The notes: generated from the letters alone by a model not told the origin. A stretch of 6,430 nt of DNA from Burkholderiaceae bacterium (GCA_029864165.1 JAOTTZ010000113.1:1-6430), one strand, 5' to 3'. Shown: positions 1 to 6,403, counted from the stretch's first letter. Made by a program: numbers and translations.

Positions 1-771
1 GAGACGGCCGGCCGATTACAGCACCACGATATCGTGACCATCTTCGACGCGGGCGAGGACGGTGGCCTGGCCTATATCGCCATGGAGTTCTTGACCGGGC
101 ACGACCTTTCCCGTTACACACAGCTGGGGCAGCTGCTGCCGGTGGCGAGCGTTTTGAGCGTCGTTGCCAGGGTGGCCGAAGCGCTGGCCTACGCGCACCG
201 TCAAGGCGTTGTGCACCGTGATATCAAGCCCGCCAACGTCATGCTCGATCCTGCGACCAACAGCGTCAAGGTGACCGATTTTGGTATCGCCCGAATTACC
301 GACTCGAGCCGAACGCGTACGGGCGTCATCCTCGGTACGCCGTCGTATATGTCGCCAGAGCAAATGGCCGGGCGGCGAGTGGATGGCCGCAGCGACTTGT
401 ACTCGCTGGGGGTGATGCTGTTTCAGCTGCTCTGCGGGCAGCTGCCGCACAAGGCCGATTCCATGGCGGCACTGATGCACCAGATTGCCAACCAGCCGGC
501 CGCTGACGTTCGCAAGTTGCGACCCGAGCTATCAGAAGCGCTGGCCAACGTGGTGACATTGGCGTTGCAAAAGCGACCCGAAATGAGGTATGCGGATGGT
601 CATGAGTTGGCTGAAGATCTGCAAGCGGTAGCCGGCCAGCTAAGCGCTGCGGAGCGGGCAGGCGAGCCGCCGCAGCCCCAAGCAGTAGCGACCGCGCAGG
701 CTGAAGCGGGATTGTTCGCGGCGACGGTCAGAGTACCGAGCATGGATTCAAGGCACAATCCTACCGAGTGA
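1..771 (+). CDS. Hanks-type Ser/Thr protein kinase, C-terminal part (5' end outside window)
   Basis: Phosphorylates proteins on Ser/Thr. The frame is open from base 1 and has no plausible start here: GTG at 34 falls inside the kinase fold, and the codons before it (ETAGRLQHHDIV) read as the end of helix C. The Gly-rich loop, ATP-binding Lys and helix-C Glu therefore lie upstream. Visible are the catalytic loop HRDIKPAN (214-237), the DFG motif (277-285), the activation-segment end GTPSYMSPEQ (334-363) and the helix-F motif DLYSLGV. All catalytic residues in the visible part are intact. An activation loop rich in Ser/Thr (ITDSSRTRTG) suits autophosphorylation. After the kinase fold only a short Ala/Gln-rich tail of about 40 residues remains, with no transmembrane segment. 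Any sensor must be N-terminal; CHASE2 sensors occur in relatives of this type, but that is an inference. A PP2C phosphatase and FHA protein lie downstream. Confidence 0.96.
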   Translation, partial: ETAGRLQHHDIVTIFDAGEDGGLAYIAMEFLTGHDLSRYTQLGQLLPVASVLSVVARVAEALAYAHRQGVVHRDIKPANVMLDPATNSVKVTDFGIARITDSSRTRTGVILGTPSYMSPEQMAGRRVDGRSDLYSLGVMLFQLLCGQLPHKADSMAALMHQIANQPAADVRKLRPELSEALANVVTLALQKRPEMRYADGHELAEDLQAVAGQLSAAERAGEPPQPQAVATAQAEAGLFAATVRVPSMDSRHNPTE

Positions 772-1067
772 GTTTCACGTCGCGCGCGATGCCCGCAATG
801 ATCACCGCAACAGCAGTTACATCCGCGTTATCGCGTCATGCCAACGCGCGGTGTCGTGCGCTGCTAGGTGGCTGCCAGCTGCTTGAAACCGCTGGTCCGA
901 CTGGTGCGGGTGTCGACGCAAGCGCCTGCCACAACCGTTTTTATGGGGTTCCCGCCCCGCAATGTTGGCAGTTGTGTCGCTGTGCGGTGCGGACGCGAAC
1001 TGACTCACCTGAACTACAGTGTTTTTGCAACCGACGCACCCCAACGTCCGACTGGTTCTCAGCATGA
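768..1067 (+). CDS. Doubtful small Cys-rich ORF overlapping kinase stop and phosphatase start
   Basis: This is an open frame of 99 codons that I do not recognise. Its GTG start overlaps the kinase stop (GTGA, 768-771) and its TGA stop overlaps the phosphatase ATG (ATGA, 1064-1067). Such overlaps are typical of translationally coupled genes. The product would hold eight Cys, several closely spaced (CWQLCRC, CFC), with no signal peptide, membrane helix or known motif that I can see. Against it: the start has only a weak purine stretch (AAGG) too far upstream, the composition looks like an out-of-frame translation, and third-position GC seems only moderate. For it: it fills the whole 292-base gap, and the phosphatase start lacks a visible Shine-Dalgarno site, which coupling would explain. 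It may equally be non-coding spacer or a decayed gene. Confidence 0.22.
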   Translation: MSFTSRAMPAMITATAVTSALSRHANARCRALLGGCQLLETAGPTGAGVDASACHNRFYGVPAPQCWQLCRCAVRTRTDSPELQCFCNRRTPTSDWFSA

Positions 1068-1843
1068 ATCTTGAGTATTTCAGCGCGACCGATACCGGTC
1101 GCGCGCGCAGTAACAATGAGGACTCGGTCGCGGTTGACGAGGCATCGAATTTGCTGGTTCTGGCCGACGGCATGGGCGGCTACAACGCCGGCGAGGTCGC
1201 CAGCGGCATGGCCACCTCGTTTGTCAAGAGCGAACTCGGGCGGTGGCTGCAGCAGGCCGCGCAAAGCGCTGCGGACGCCGAAGTGCAGCGCGCCATGGAA
1301 ATCTGCGTCGATAATGCCAACCGCGCTATCTACAGCGCGGCCAATGCCAACCCGCAGTACACGGGTATGGGCACGACACTGGTGGTGGCTGTTTTTCGCC
1401 AAGGGCGATTGATCATGGGACACATAGGCGACTCACGCGGTTATAGGCTGCGCGACGGCCAGCTGGCCCAGATCACTCGTGATCATTCGTTGCTGCAGGA
1501 GCAAATTGACGCCAACTTGATCACCGCCGAGCAGGCAGCCTATTCGTCGAACAGAAACTTGGTCACGCGGGCGGTCGGAGTCGAGGACAGTGTGTTGCTC
1601 GAAACGCACCTGCACCAGGTTATGCCGGGCGATACCTACTTGGTTTGCTCCGACGGCCTGTCTGACATGCTTGACGGCGATTCGATCACTGAAGTGTTGC
1701 AAGCACACGACTCGCTGGCTGACGCGGGCGCTGCCTTGATTGCTGCAGCCAATGAAGCTGGCGGAAAAGATAATATTGCGGTGATACTGGCGCGTTCCGG
1801 TAGGGGCGGCGCGGCGCGCGGGTGGTGGCCATTCAAGCACTAG
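1064..1843 (+). CDS. PP2C-family Ser/Thr protein phosphatase
   Basis: A metal-dependent cytosolic phosphatase, expected to reverse the upstream kinase. The 259-residue length is normal for the bacterial Stp/PrpC type, with no extra domain. Motifs in order are DTGRARSNNEDS (residues 10-21), ADGMGG (34-39, metal ligand Asp35), MGTTL (102-106), GDSRGYRLRDG (122-132, Asp123), NLVTRAVG (165-172), CSDGLSD (195-201, metal ligand Asp197) and GGKDNIAV (233-240, metal ligand Asp236). All metal-binding acidic residues are present, so it should be active. I chose ATG 1064 because family members begin only a few residues before the D-x-G-x-x-R-x-x-N-E-D motif. A GTG at 1019 would add 15 unconserved residues. 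No clear Shine-Dalgarno sequence precedes 1064, so translation may be coupled to upstream reading. The tail ends WWPFKH, and its TAG stop lies inside the left end of a palindromic element. Confidence 0.95.
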   Translation: MNLEYFSATDTGRARSNNEDSVAVDEASNLLVLADGMGGYNAGEVASGMATSFVKSELGRWLQQAAQSAADAEVQRAMEICVDNANRAIYSAANANPQYTGMGTTLVVAVFRQGRLIMGHIGDSRGYRLRDGQLAQITRDHSLLQEQIDANLITAEQAAYSSNRNLVTRAVGVEDSVLLETHLHQVMPGDTYLVCSDGLSDMLDGDSITEVLQAHDSLADAGAALIAAANEAGGKDNIAVILARSGRGGAARGWWPFKH

Positions 1844-1860
1844 TGTAGTGTTGCACGCTA
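1840..1860 (+). repeat. Left terminal inverted repeat
   Basis: This 21-base end begins CTAGTGTAGTGTTGCA and continues CGCTA. It matches the reverse complement of 1986-2006 except for one C/T difference at its 17th base. It contains the phosphatase stop codon TAG (1841-1843). Confidence 0.85.
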
Positions 1861-1912
1861 TTCAGCACTTGAAAACCGCGCCTTTGGCCCCATAGCGTCG
1901 TTGCAAAACCTC

Positions 1913-1932
1913 GCAATAGCTTTGGCTATTGC
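1913..1932. repeat. Central perfect hairpin of the palindromic element
   Basis: GCAATAGC (1913-1920) and GCTATTGC (1925-1932) form a perfect 8-bp stem around the four-base loop TTTG. It sits within one base of the midpoint between the terminal repeats, as expected if the whole element is one palindrome. No T-run follows, so it does not look like a classical intrinsic terminator on its own. Confidence 0.8.
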
Positions 1933-1985
1933 TGTGGTTTGCGCCTAGCTACAGGCCCAAACGCATCGGTTTTATAAGTACCGCA

Positions 1986-2006
1986 TAGCATGCAACACTA
2001 CACTAG
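1986..2006 (-). repeat. Right terminal inverted repeat
   Basis: This is the mirror copy of 1840-1860, reading TAGCATGCAACACTAC and ending ACTAG, with one mismatch. The base after it starts GCGGTTTCAACCGC (2008-2021), a separate small 6-bp hairpin outside the repeat. Confidence 0.85.
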
Positions 2007-2167
2007 CGCGGTTTCAACCGCATGTTTAGGGTGGGCGCCAGTGAGGGGCGGTGGGGCAGGCGCCGAAGACCGTTGGCAAAGCGATTCATCTGCACCAAAG
2101 GGGAGAATACGGGGCTTTAATGCGTCAGAATTGACACTGGCGTGGTGCTGGCCGTGGCCGCGCAGGT

Positions 2168-2175
2168 GATACAAA
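2168..2175 (+). promoter_or_regulatory. Weak candidate extended -10 promoter for the FHA gene
   Basis: The stretch between palindrome and FHA gene (2007-2218, 212 bases) holds no gene I can support. TGATACAAA-like sequence at 2167-2175 resembles an extended -10 box (TG-n-TACAAA, four of six matches to TATAAT). It would start transcription roughly 40 bases before the FHA start. There is no good -35 box at the right distance: the perfect TTGACA at 2131-2136 is far too distant. A 5-bp hairpin (GCCGG 2182-2186 with CCGGC 2192-2196) lies in the presumed leader. A local promoter would make sense because the palindrome may interrupt read-through, but the match is weak. Confidence 0.22.
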
Positions 2176-2218
2176 ATAGCAGCCGGGGAATCCGGCACTC
2201 ATGGAATTGGGGTCAAGA

Positions 2219-2875
2219 ATGGGCAAATTAGTCGTGTCGCTCGACGGCGTGGAGATCAAGGACGTCCAGATCACCAAGGACAAGACCACGCTTGGGCGGC
2301 GCCCTTACAACGACGTTGTCATTGACAATTTAGCGGTCAGTGGCGAGCACGCAGTGCTGCAGATGGTTGGCGCCGACGTATTCATCGAGGACCTGAACAG
2401 CACCAACGGTACCTATATCAATGGCAAAGCCATCAAGAAGCAACTGCTGACCCACAACGACACGGTGGAAATCGGCAAGTACAAGATCAAGTACCTGGTC
2501 GGAGACGGCACCGACTACGAAAAAACCATGGTCATCAGGCCCGGCGATATGGCGGGTGCGGCGCCATGGCGATCAACGCCTGCCCAAGGTTCGACACCCG
2601 CGGGAGCTCAGGGCGCGTCGGCTGTCATCAAGGTACTCAACGGCACCGCAGCTGGCCGCGAAGTCAGCCTGTCCAAGGTGGTCACCACGGTCGGAAAACC
2701 GGGGGTTCAAGTGGCCTCAATCACCAAGCGGCCGACCGGCTATGTGTTAGCCCACGTAGAAGGAACCCAGCGGCCGAATATCAACGGCAGCCCCCTGGTA
2801 GGTGAGACGGCCGCGCTGCAAAGCGGCGACGTGATTGAACTCGCCGGTACGCAAATGCAGTTTGTACAAGGTTGA
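2219..2875 (+). CDS. FHA-domain protein with a second, degenerate FHA-like domain
   Basis: A cytosolic phosphothreonine reader, probably for targets of the kinase encoded upstream. Of 218 residues, about 1-95 form a canonical FHA domain with GRR (26-28), SGEH (41-44) and DLNSTNGTYING (58-69), which include the usual phosphopeptide-binding Arg, Ser, His, Asn and Gly/Thr positions. A linker with DYEKTMVIRP (99-108) follows, then a Pro/Ala/Gly-rich stretch. The second beta-rich domain (about 135-218) has FHA-like spacing (TTVGKPG, PNINGSPL, LQSGDVIELAG) but lacks the S-x-x-H motif, so it probably does not bind phosphothreonine. I prefer ATG 2219 (MGKLVVSLDG), which begins right at the first strand and has GGGGT at 2209-2213. 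ATG 2201 would add six residues (MELGSR) and cannot be ruled out. There is no signal peptide or membrane segment. Confidence 0.93.
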   Translation: MGKLVVSLDGVEIKDVQITKDKTTLGRRPYNDVVIDNLAVSGEHAVLQMVGADVFIEDLNSTNGTYINGKAIKKQLLTHNDTVEIGKYKIKYLVGDGTDYEKTMVIRPGDMAGAAPWRSTPAQGSTPAGAQGASAVIKVLNGTAAGREVSLSKVVTTVGKPGVQVASITKRPTGYVLAHVEGTQRPNINGSPLVGETAALQSGDVIELAGTQMQFVQG

Positions 2876-3035
2876 CGAAGCTGCTGTCTCGCGCACTTGG
2901 TTTTTCTTTAGTACATCGTTAAGCCTGCCGGTGAAGCGTCGTCGCCAGCGTGAGCATAGACCGGCGATGAATACGGTGCGACCCTTGCGCAGCCCATCAG
3001 AGTGGTTCGTCCACGTCATCGATGGGGTTTAGCGC

Positions 3036-3830
3036 ATGTTGATCCGCACGCTCGGTTGCTCAGGTGCCATTGCGCAGGGCTATAAAACTACAGCTTTCTT
3101 GATCGACCAGAACGTGTTGGTGGACGCCGGCACCGGCGTCGGTGACCTCACGCTCGACGAGCTGGCGCGGATTGACCACATACTCATCAGTCACTCGCAT
3201 CTGGACCACGTACTGGCCATCGGGTTGCTTTGCGACAGCGTCATACGCCATCGGCAGGCAACGGGCAGCGGCCCCGTGCAAGCGTATGCGCTAGAGGCCA
3301 CGTTGGCCGCACTGCGCGAGCATATCTTCAACAACGTCATTTGGCCTGACTTTACCCGGCTGCCGAGCGCACAGCAGCCCACGCTGCAGTTGGTTCCCAT
3401 CACACACGGCCAATGCCTCAACCTGGCCGGAAAGAGCATCGAGGTACTCAGCGCCAGCCACACGGTGCCCGCTTGTGGGTTTGCGGTTCAGGGCCGCGAG
3501 GGCTGGTGGATATACACCGGAGATACGGGGCCCAATCCGGCACTGTGGCAGCGCTTGCGCAGCATGAAGGTAGCGCATTTGGTGATCGAGACGGCGTTTC
3601 GCGACGAAGAGCGCCAACTCGCGCGCAGCAGCTGCCATCTCTGCCCTGCCACGTTAGCCCAAGAGTTGGCACAGTTGACCGACCCTCTCAACGCCAGTGT
3701 AGATGTGTACATCACCCACATCAAGCCCGGCGAAATGGAGCCGGTGATGGCCGAAATCGCCGCGCTTTCGACGCCCCACAAGGTGCACGCCTTGGTCGCT
3801 GGGCAGAGCTTGGCCTTGGGCGACGCGTAG
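3036..3830 (+). CDS. Metallo-beta-lactamase-fold protein, class II cyclic-nucleotide phosphodiesterase type
   Basis: Probably a cytosolic metal-dependent phosphodiesterase that cleaves a cyclic nucleotide; the substrate is inferred from family only. The 264-residue protein starts directly on the first strand (MLIRTLGCSG). It has VDAGTG (29-34) and HSHLDH (53-58, ligands His53, His55, Asp57, His58), the HxHLDH form typical of class II phosphodiesterases. Further likely metal or active-site residues are His142 (ASHTVP), Asp163 (YTGDTG) and His228 (ITHIKPGE); ETAF (185-188) and ITHIKPG also resemble class II enzymes. Bacterial members are shorter than the yeast Pde1 type, so this length is not odd. 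ATG 3036 has GGGG at 3024-3027. The gene is on the same strand as the FHA gene after 160 bases, in which I see no gene, strong promoter or terminator. A role in the phospho-signalling group is likely but unproven. Another MBL hydrolase activity is possible. Confidence 0.87.
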   Translation: MLIRTLGCSGAIAQGYKTTAFLIDQNVLVDAGTGVGDLTLDELARIDHILISHSHLDHVLAIGLLCDSVIRHRQATGSGPVQAYALEATLAALREHIFNNVIWPDFTRLPSAQQPTLQLVPITHGQCLNLAGKSIEVLSASHTVPACGFAVQGREGWWIYTGDTGPNPALWQRLRSMKVAHLVIETAFRDEERQLARSSCHLCPATLAQELAQLTDPLNASVDVYITHIKPGEMEPVMAEIAALSTPHKVHALVAGQSLALGDA

Positions 3831-3874
3831 ATCTCAAAAACGCGTTGGCTTTGGTGCCAGCCGCCTGATTTATT

Positions 3875-3894
3875 CTGCCGCGAGTTCGCGGCAG
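3875..3894. terminator. Hairpin between convergent genes, possible bidirectional terminator
   Basis: CTGCCGCG and CGCGGCAG pair perfectly over 8 bp around the loop AGTT; the inner A-T pair could extend the stem to nine. It lies 44 bases after the phosphodiesterase-like gene and one base beyond the stop of the minus-strand dehydratase gene. Position and stem strength suit a terminator for both transcripts. Neither side has a real U-tract: GCTACTCTTG follows on the plus strand and AATAAATC on the minus strand. Termination may be weak or the hairpin may instead protect 3' ends. Confidence 0.45.
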
Positions 3895-3895
3895 G

Positions 3896-5785
3896 CTACT
3901 CTTGATGAGCGCTCGTGTTGACGCTCGTCGCTTTGAAGTCTGGCACAAAATACCCTAAGCGGGCTCGCAGCTCGACCGGAGACGCGCTGGGTGACAGCTT
4001 GGTGATCCACGCCAATAGTTCCTGGGCCCACGCTGTGAGGTCGGTTTCTTGCAACTTCGCGATTCGCAGCCGAGGGTGTGCCGAGGCCAGGGTCTGATCG
4101 GTGTCGGCCAACAGTTCTTCATAGAGTTTTTCACCGGGGCGCAAGCCGCTGAACACGACGGCGATCTCCTCCGGGTGATGGCCTGAGAGCCGGATCAGGT
4201 CTCGGGCGAGATCGACGATCTTCACCGGCTCGCCCATGTCGAGCACATACACCTGACCGCTCTCGGCCAGGACGGTCGCCTGCAACACCAGCCGAACGGC
4301 TTCGGCAGTGGTCATGAAATAGCGCGTGATGTCGGGGTGCGTCACCGTCACGGGACCGCCTTTGGCGATCTGCTGTTTGAACTTCGGGATCACGCTGCCG
4401 CTCGAGCCAAGCACATTGCCGAAGCGCACCGCCATGAAACGCGTGGCAAACTCTTGCTTAGCCAGCTGCGAAATCAGCATCTCCGCCGCCCGCTTGCTGG
4501 CGCCCATGACATTGGTTGGGTTTACCGCCTTGTCGGTGCTGATGAGCACGAAGCGCTCCACGCCGGCTTGCGCGGCCGCCAGCGCCGCGTGGTGCGTACC
4601 CATGGTGTTGTTGCGCAGCGCGGCCCAGGCATTGTCGTCTTCCATCAGCGGGACATGCTTATACGCCGCGGCGTGAAAGACGATATGCGGCCTCAAGCGC
4701 GCGAAGGCTTCGCGCAGGTACTCGAAATCTTTCACGTCGCCGATCAGGCGCGCCAAGGTCAGATAGGGAAAGTGTTCGGCCAGCTCCTGTTCTATGCTGT
4801 AGAGCGCAGATTCACTCAACTCATAGAGCACGATCTTGTTCGGGCCGTAGCGGGCCACCTGGCGGCACAGCTCGGTGCCTATAGAGCCACCGGCACCCGT
4901 GATAAGGACGGTCTTGCCCGAAAAGCACTCGGCAATGCCGGTTTCGTCCAGCCGCACGGGTTCGCGACCGAGCAAGTCTTCAGGCTCGATGTCGCGTACG
5001 CGGCTGATCTGGCCGCCCTCGAGCAGCTCTTGTGCGGATGGCACTGTCAGCACGGGCAAGCCGGTGTCGACCGCCAACTCGATGGCGCGGCGACGTTGCG
5101 CCGTGCTGGCGCTCGGCATGGCGAGCACAAGGTGGGTGATGCCCTGTGACTTTACGTGCGAAGCCAACGACATTAGCGGGCCGAGAATCGGAACACCGGC
5201 GATGCGCGAACGCTGTTTCACCGGGTCGTCGTCCAACAAGCCCACCACGACCCAACCCTCATGCTGAATGCCAGCGAGCAGCAAGCGCGCCGCGTCACCG
5301 GCCCCTAGCACCAACGCGCGGCGCTTCTCCAACGCACTACCCGCGATGCGGCTGCGCATGTGCTCGTAGAGCATGCGGTAGCCGATACGCACAGCGCACA
5401 AACCCATCAGCGTGATGGCGGGGTGCAGCGCAAGCACGGCGCGGGGCACTGCTGTCAGCTGGGCCATCAGCACGACGACCGCCGAGATCAGGCCCGCGGC
5501 GAGGCAAGCCAACGTCAGCCGCTTGATTTCGCCAAAACCAGAAAAACGCCACATGCCGCGCGGTACGCCCATCAGCATAAAGAGTGCGAGGTAAATCACC
5601 ACGACGCCCAGCATGACCCACACGTCGTAGCTGGGCCGCGCGCTATGCCAACGCTCAAAGCCCAGGCGAAACAGGTAGGTAATGTGCCAGCAGGCCCCAA
5701 TGACCAGCCCGTCGGTCAGCAGCGATAACACCTGCCGGCGCGGACGCACCAAGGTGAGGAAACTATCGAGACGTTGCCAGAACAT
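3896..5785 (-). CDS. Membrane-anchored nucleotide-sugar 4,6-dehydratase (PglF/WbpM/CapD type)
   Basis: Expected to convert a UDP-N-acetylhexosamine, most often UDP-GlcNAc, to the 4-keto-6-deoxy sugar at the inner face of the cytoplasmic membrane, feeding glycan assembly. The 629 residues are full length for the long form. Four hydrophobic helices lie at about 20-41, 55-74, 89-109 and 114-133. A first Rossmann-like domain has VLGAGDAAR (159-167). The extended-SDR catalytic domain begins about 290 with the NAD(P)-binding GAGGSIG (297-303). The active site reads STDKAVNPTNVMGASKR (416-432): Met427 replaces the usual SDR Tyr, with Lys431, which is normal for this subfamily. RPGEKLYEELL (549-559) is also typical. 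ATG 5785 is 12 bases after the stop of the transferase gene and has no clear ribosome site, so coupling is likely. It is the last gene of its operon. PglF, WbpM and CapD orthologues cannot be told apart here, so I give no symbol. Confidence 0.94.
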   Translation of the reverse strand: MFWQRLDSFLTLVRPRRQVLSLLTDGLVIGACWHITYLFRLGFERWHSARPSYDVWVMLGVVVIYLALFMLMGVPRGMWRFSGFGEIKRLTLACLAAGLISAVVVLMAQLTAVPRAVLALHPAITLMGLCAVRIGYRMLYEHMRSRIAGSALEKRRALVLGAGDAARLLLAGIQHEGWVVVGLLDDDPVKQRSRIAGVPILGPLMSLASHVKSQGITHLVLAMPSASTAQRRRAIELAVDTGLPVLTVPSAQELLEGGQISRVRDIEPEDLLGREPVRLDETGIAECFSGKTVLITGAGGSIGTELCRQVARYGPNKIVLYELSESALYSIEQELAEHFPYLTLARLIGDVKDFEYLREAFARLRPHIVFHAAAYKHVPLMEDDNAWAALRNNTMGTHHAALAAAQAGVERFVLISTDKAVNPTNVMGASKRAAEMLISQLAKQEFATRFMAVRFGNVLGSSGSVIPKFKQQIAKGGPVTVTHPDITRYFMTTAEAVRLVLQATVLAESGQVYVLDMGEPVKIVDLARDLIRLSGHHPEEIAVVFSGLRPGEKLYEELLADTDQTLASAHPRLRIAKLQETDLTAWAQELLAWITKLSPSASPVELRARLGYFVPDFKATSVNTSAHQE

Positions 5786-5797
5786 ACGCCGGTTGCA

Positions 5798-6403
5798 TCA
5801 TCGCTTTGCGGGAGAAAGGAGTAAGCACAAGGTCCGCCAAAGAATCTTCACATCAAGCCGCAGTGACGCGGCATCGACGTACTGCGCCGCCAGCGCCAAC
5901 TTCTTCGGCATGAGAACCTGGACATACTCTTGATCTGGGTCTTCGGACTGGGCCAGCAGTTCGCTTTCGTTGTGAAACGTGAGGGATGCCATATCGGTGA
6001 TGCCGGGGCGTACCGACAGCAACTTTGAACGCAGGTCGGCCGGGTAGTGGGCTACATAGCGCGGCACCTCGGGACGCGGACCGACCAGGCTCATCGTGCC
6101 TTGCATCACGTCAATCAACTGCGCCAACTCATCGAGTTTGCTGCCTCTCAGAAATTCTCCGACGCGGGTAATGCGCGCATCTCCTCCCACAGTAATTTGC
6201 GCCCCGGCGTCACGCGGATTGTGCTGCATGGTACGAAACTTATGAATTCGAAACAGGGCCCCGTGGCGGCCCACCCGCTGTTGCCGGTAAAACACCGGGC
6301 CGCTGGAGTCGAGCTTGATGCAAAGGGCAATCAGCAGCATCAGTGGCGCCAGCAGCAGCAGGGCAAGACTGGCGAGGCACAAGTCAAAGATGCGCTTGGC
6401 CAT
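5798..6403 (-). CDS. PglC-like polyprenyl-phosphate phosphoglycosyl transferase
   Basis: Moves a sugar phosphate from a UDP-sugar to undecaprenyl phosphate, the first membrane step of glycan, O-antigen or exopolysaccharide synthesis. From ATG 6403 (MAKRIFDLCL) it has 201 residues, the size of the minimal monotopic PglC type rather than the large WbaP/WcaJ type with extra membrane helices. The N-terminal hydrophobic segment (6-28) contains Pro20, fitting a re-entrant helix. Family motifs are KLDSSGPVFYRQQRVG (30-45), HKFRTM (54-59), the catalytic Asp91-Glu92 in SKLDELAQ, SLVGPRPE (105-112) and RPGITDMASL (132-141). The frame stays open to the window edge (GTG 6430), but the nine extra residues are not family-like, and a GAG at 6412-6410 sits at ribosome-site distance from 6403. 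The dehydratase downstream likely supplies its sugar branch; the true donor sugar is unknown. Confidence 0.93.
   Translation of the reverse strand: MAKRIFDLCLASLALLLLAPLMLLIALCIKLDSSGPVFYRQQRVGRHGALFRIHKFRTMQHNPRDAGAQITVGGDARITRVGEFLRGSKLDELAQLIDVMQGTMSLVGPRPEVPRYVAHYPADLRSKLLSVRPGITDMASLTFHNESELLAQSEDPDQEYVQVLMPKKLALAAQYVDAASLRLDVKILWRTLCLLLSPAKR

Larger units (their letters stand above)
1840..2006. mobile_element. MITE-like palindromic element, 167 bp with flanking CTAG
   Basis: A long imperfect inverted repeat fills most of the gap between the phosphatase and FHA genes. Its outermost 21 bases on each side match at 20 of 21 positions. Pairing continues inward: acttgaaaaccg (1867-1878) against cggttttataagt (1967-1979), then 1903-1920 against 1925-1942 at 14 of 18. 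It ends in a perfect 8-bp hairpin at the centre. The whole unit could fold into one long stem. Both ends carry CTAG. If the duplicated target is TA, the element proper is 161 bp (1843-2003), starting GTGTAGTG and ending CACTACAC. TA duplication within CTAG is the habit of IS630/Tc1-mariner elements, so a non-autonomous relative is the best guess. It is too short for a transposase and no open frame is evident. Alternatively it is a dispersed intergenic palindrome of another kind, or an RNA-level terminator. Confidence 0.65.

Noticed and set aside
16..480. A 154-codon minus-strand open frame across the kinase
   Set aside because: It is antisense to the conserved kinase motifs, and its His/Arg-rich composition is typical of a shadow frame.
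1019..1063. GTG 1019 as the start of the phosphatase
   Set aside because: The added 15 residues are unlike family N-termini, and ATG 1064 places the first conserved motif at the usual distance.
2131..2136. A perfect TTGACA as the -35 box for the FHA gene
   Set aside because: The bases 16-18 downstream are GC-rich without any -10 match, and the nearest -10-like sequence is 33 bases away.
2138..2153. TGGCGTGGTGCTGGC as a sigma-54 promoter
   Set aside because: The -12 element lacks the TTGC core, and only the TGGC part matches the consensus.
2927..2965. GCCGGT/ACCGGC pair before the phosphodiesterase-like gene as a terminator or attenuator
   Set aside because: The stem has only six pairs with a 27-base loop and no T-run, so chance is a sufficient explanation.
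4337..5149. A 270-codon open frame on the plus strand opposite the dehydratase gene
   Set aside because: It lies wholly antisense to a clearly conserved enzyme, and its translation is rich in Arg, His and Gln without motifs, as expected for a mirror frame in GC-rich DNA.
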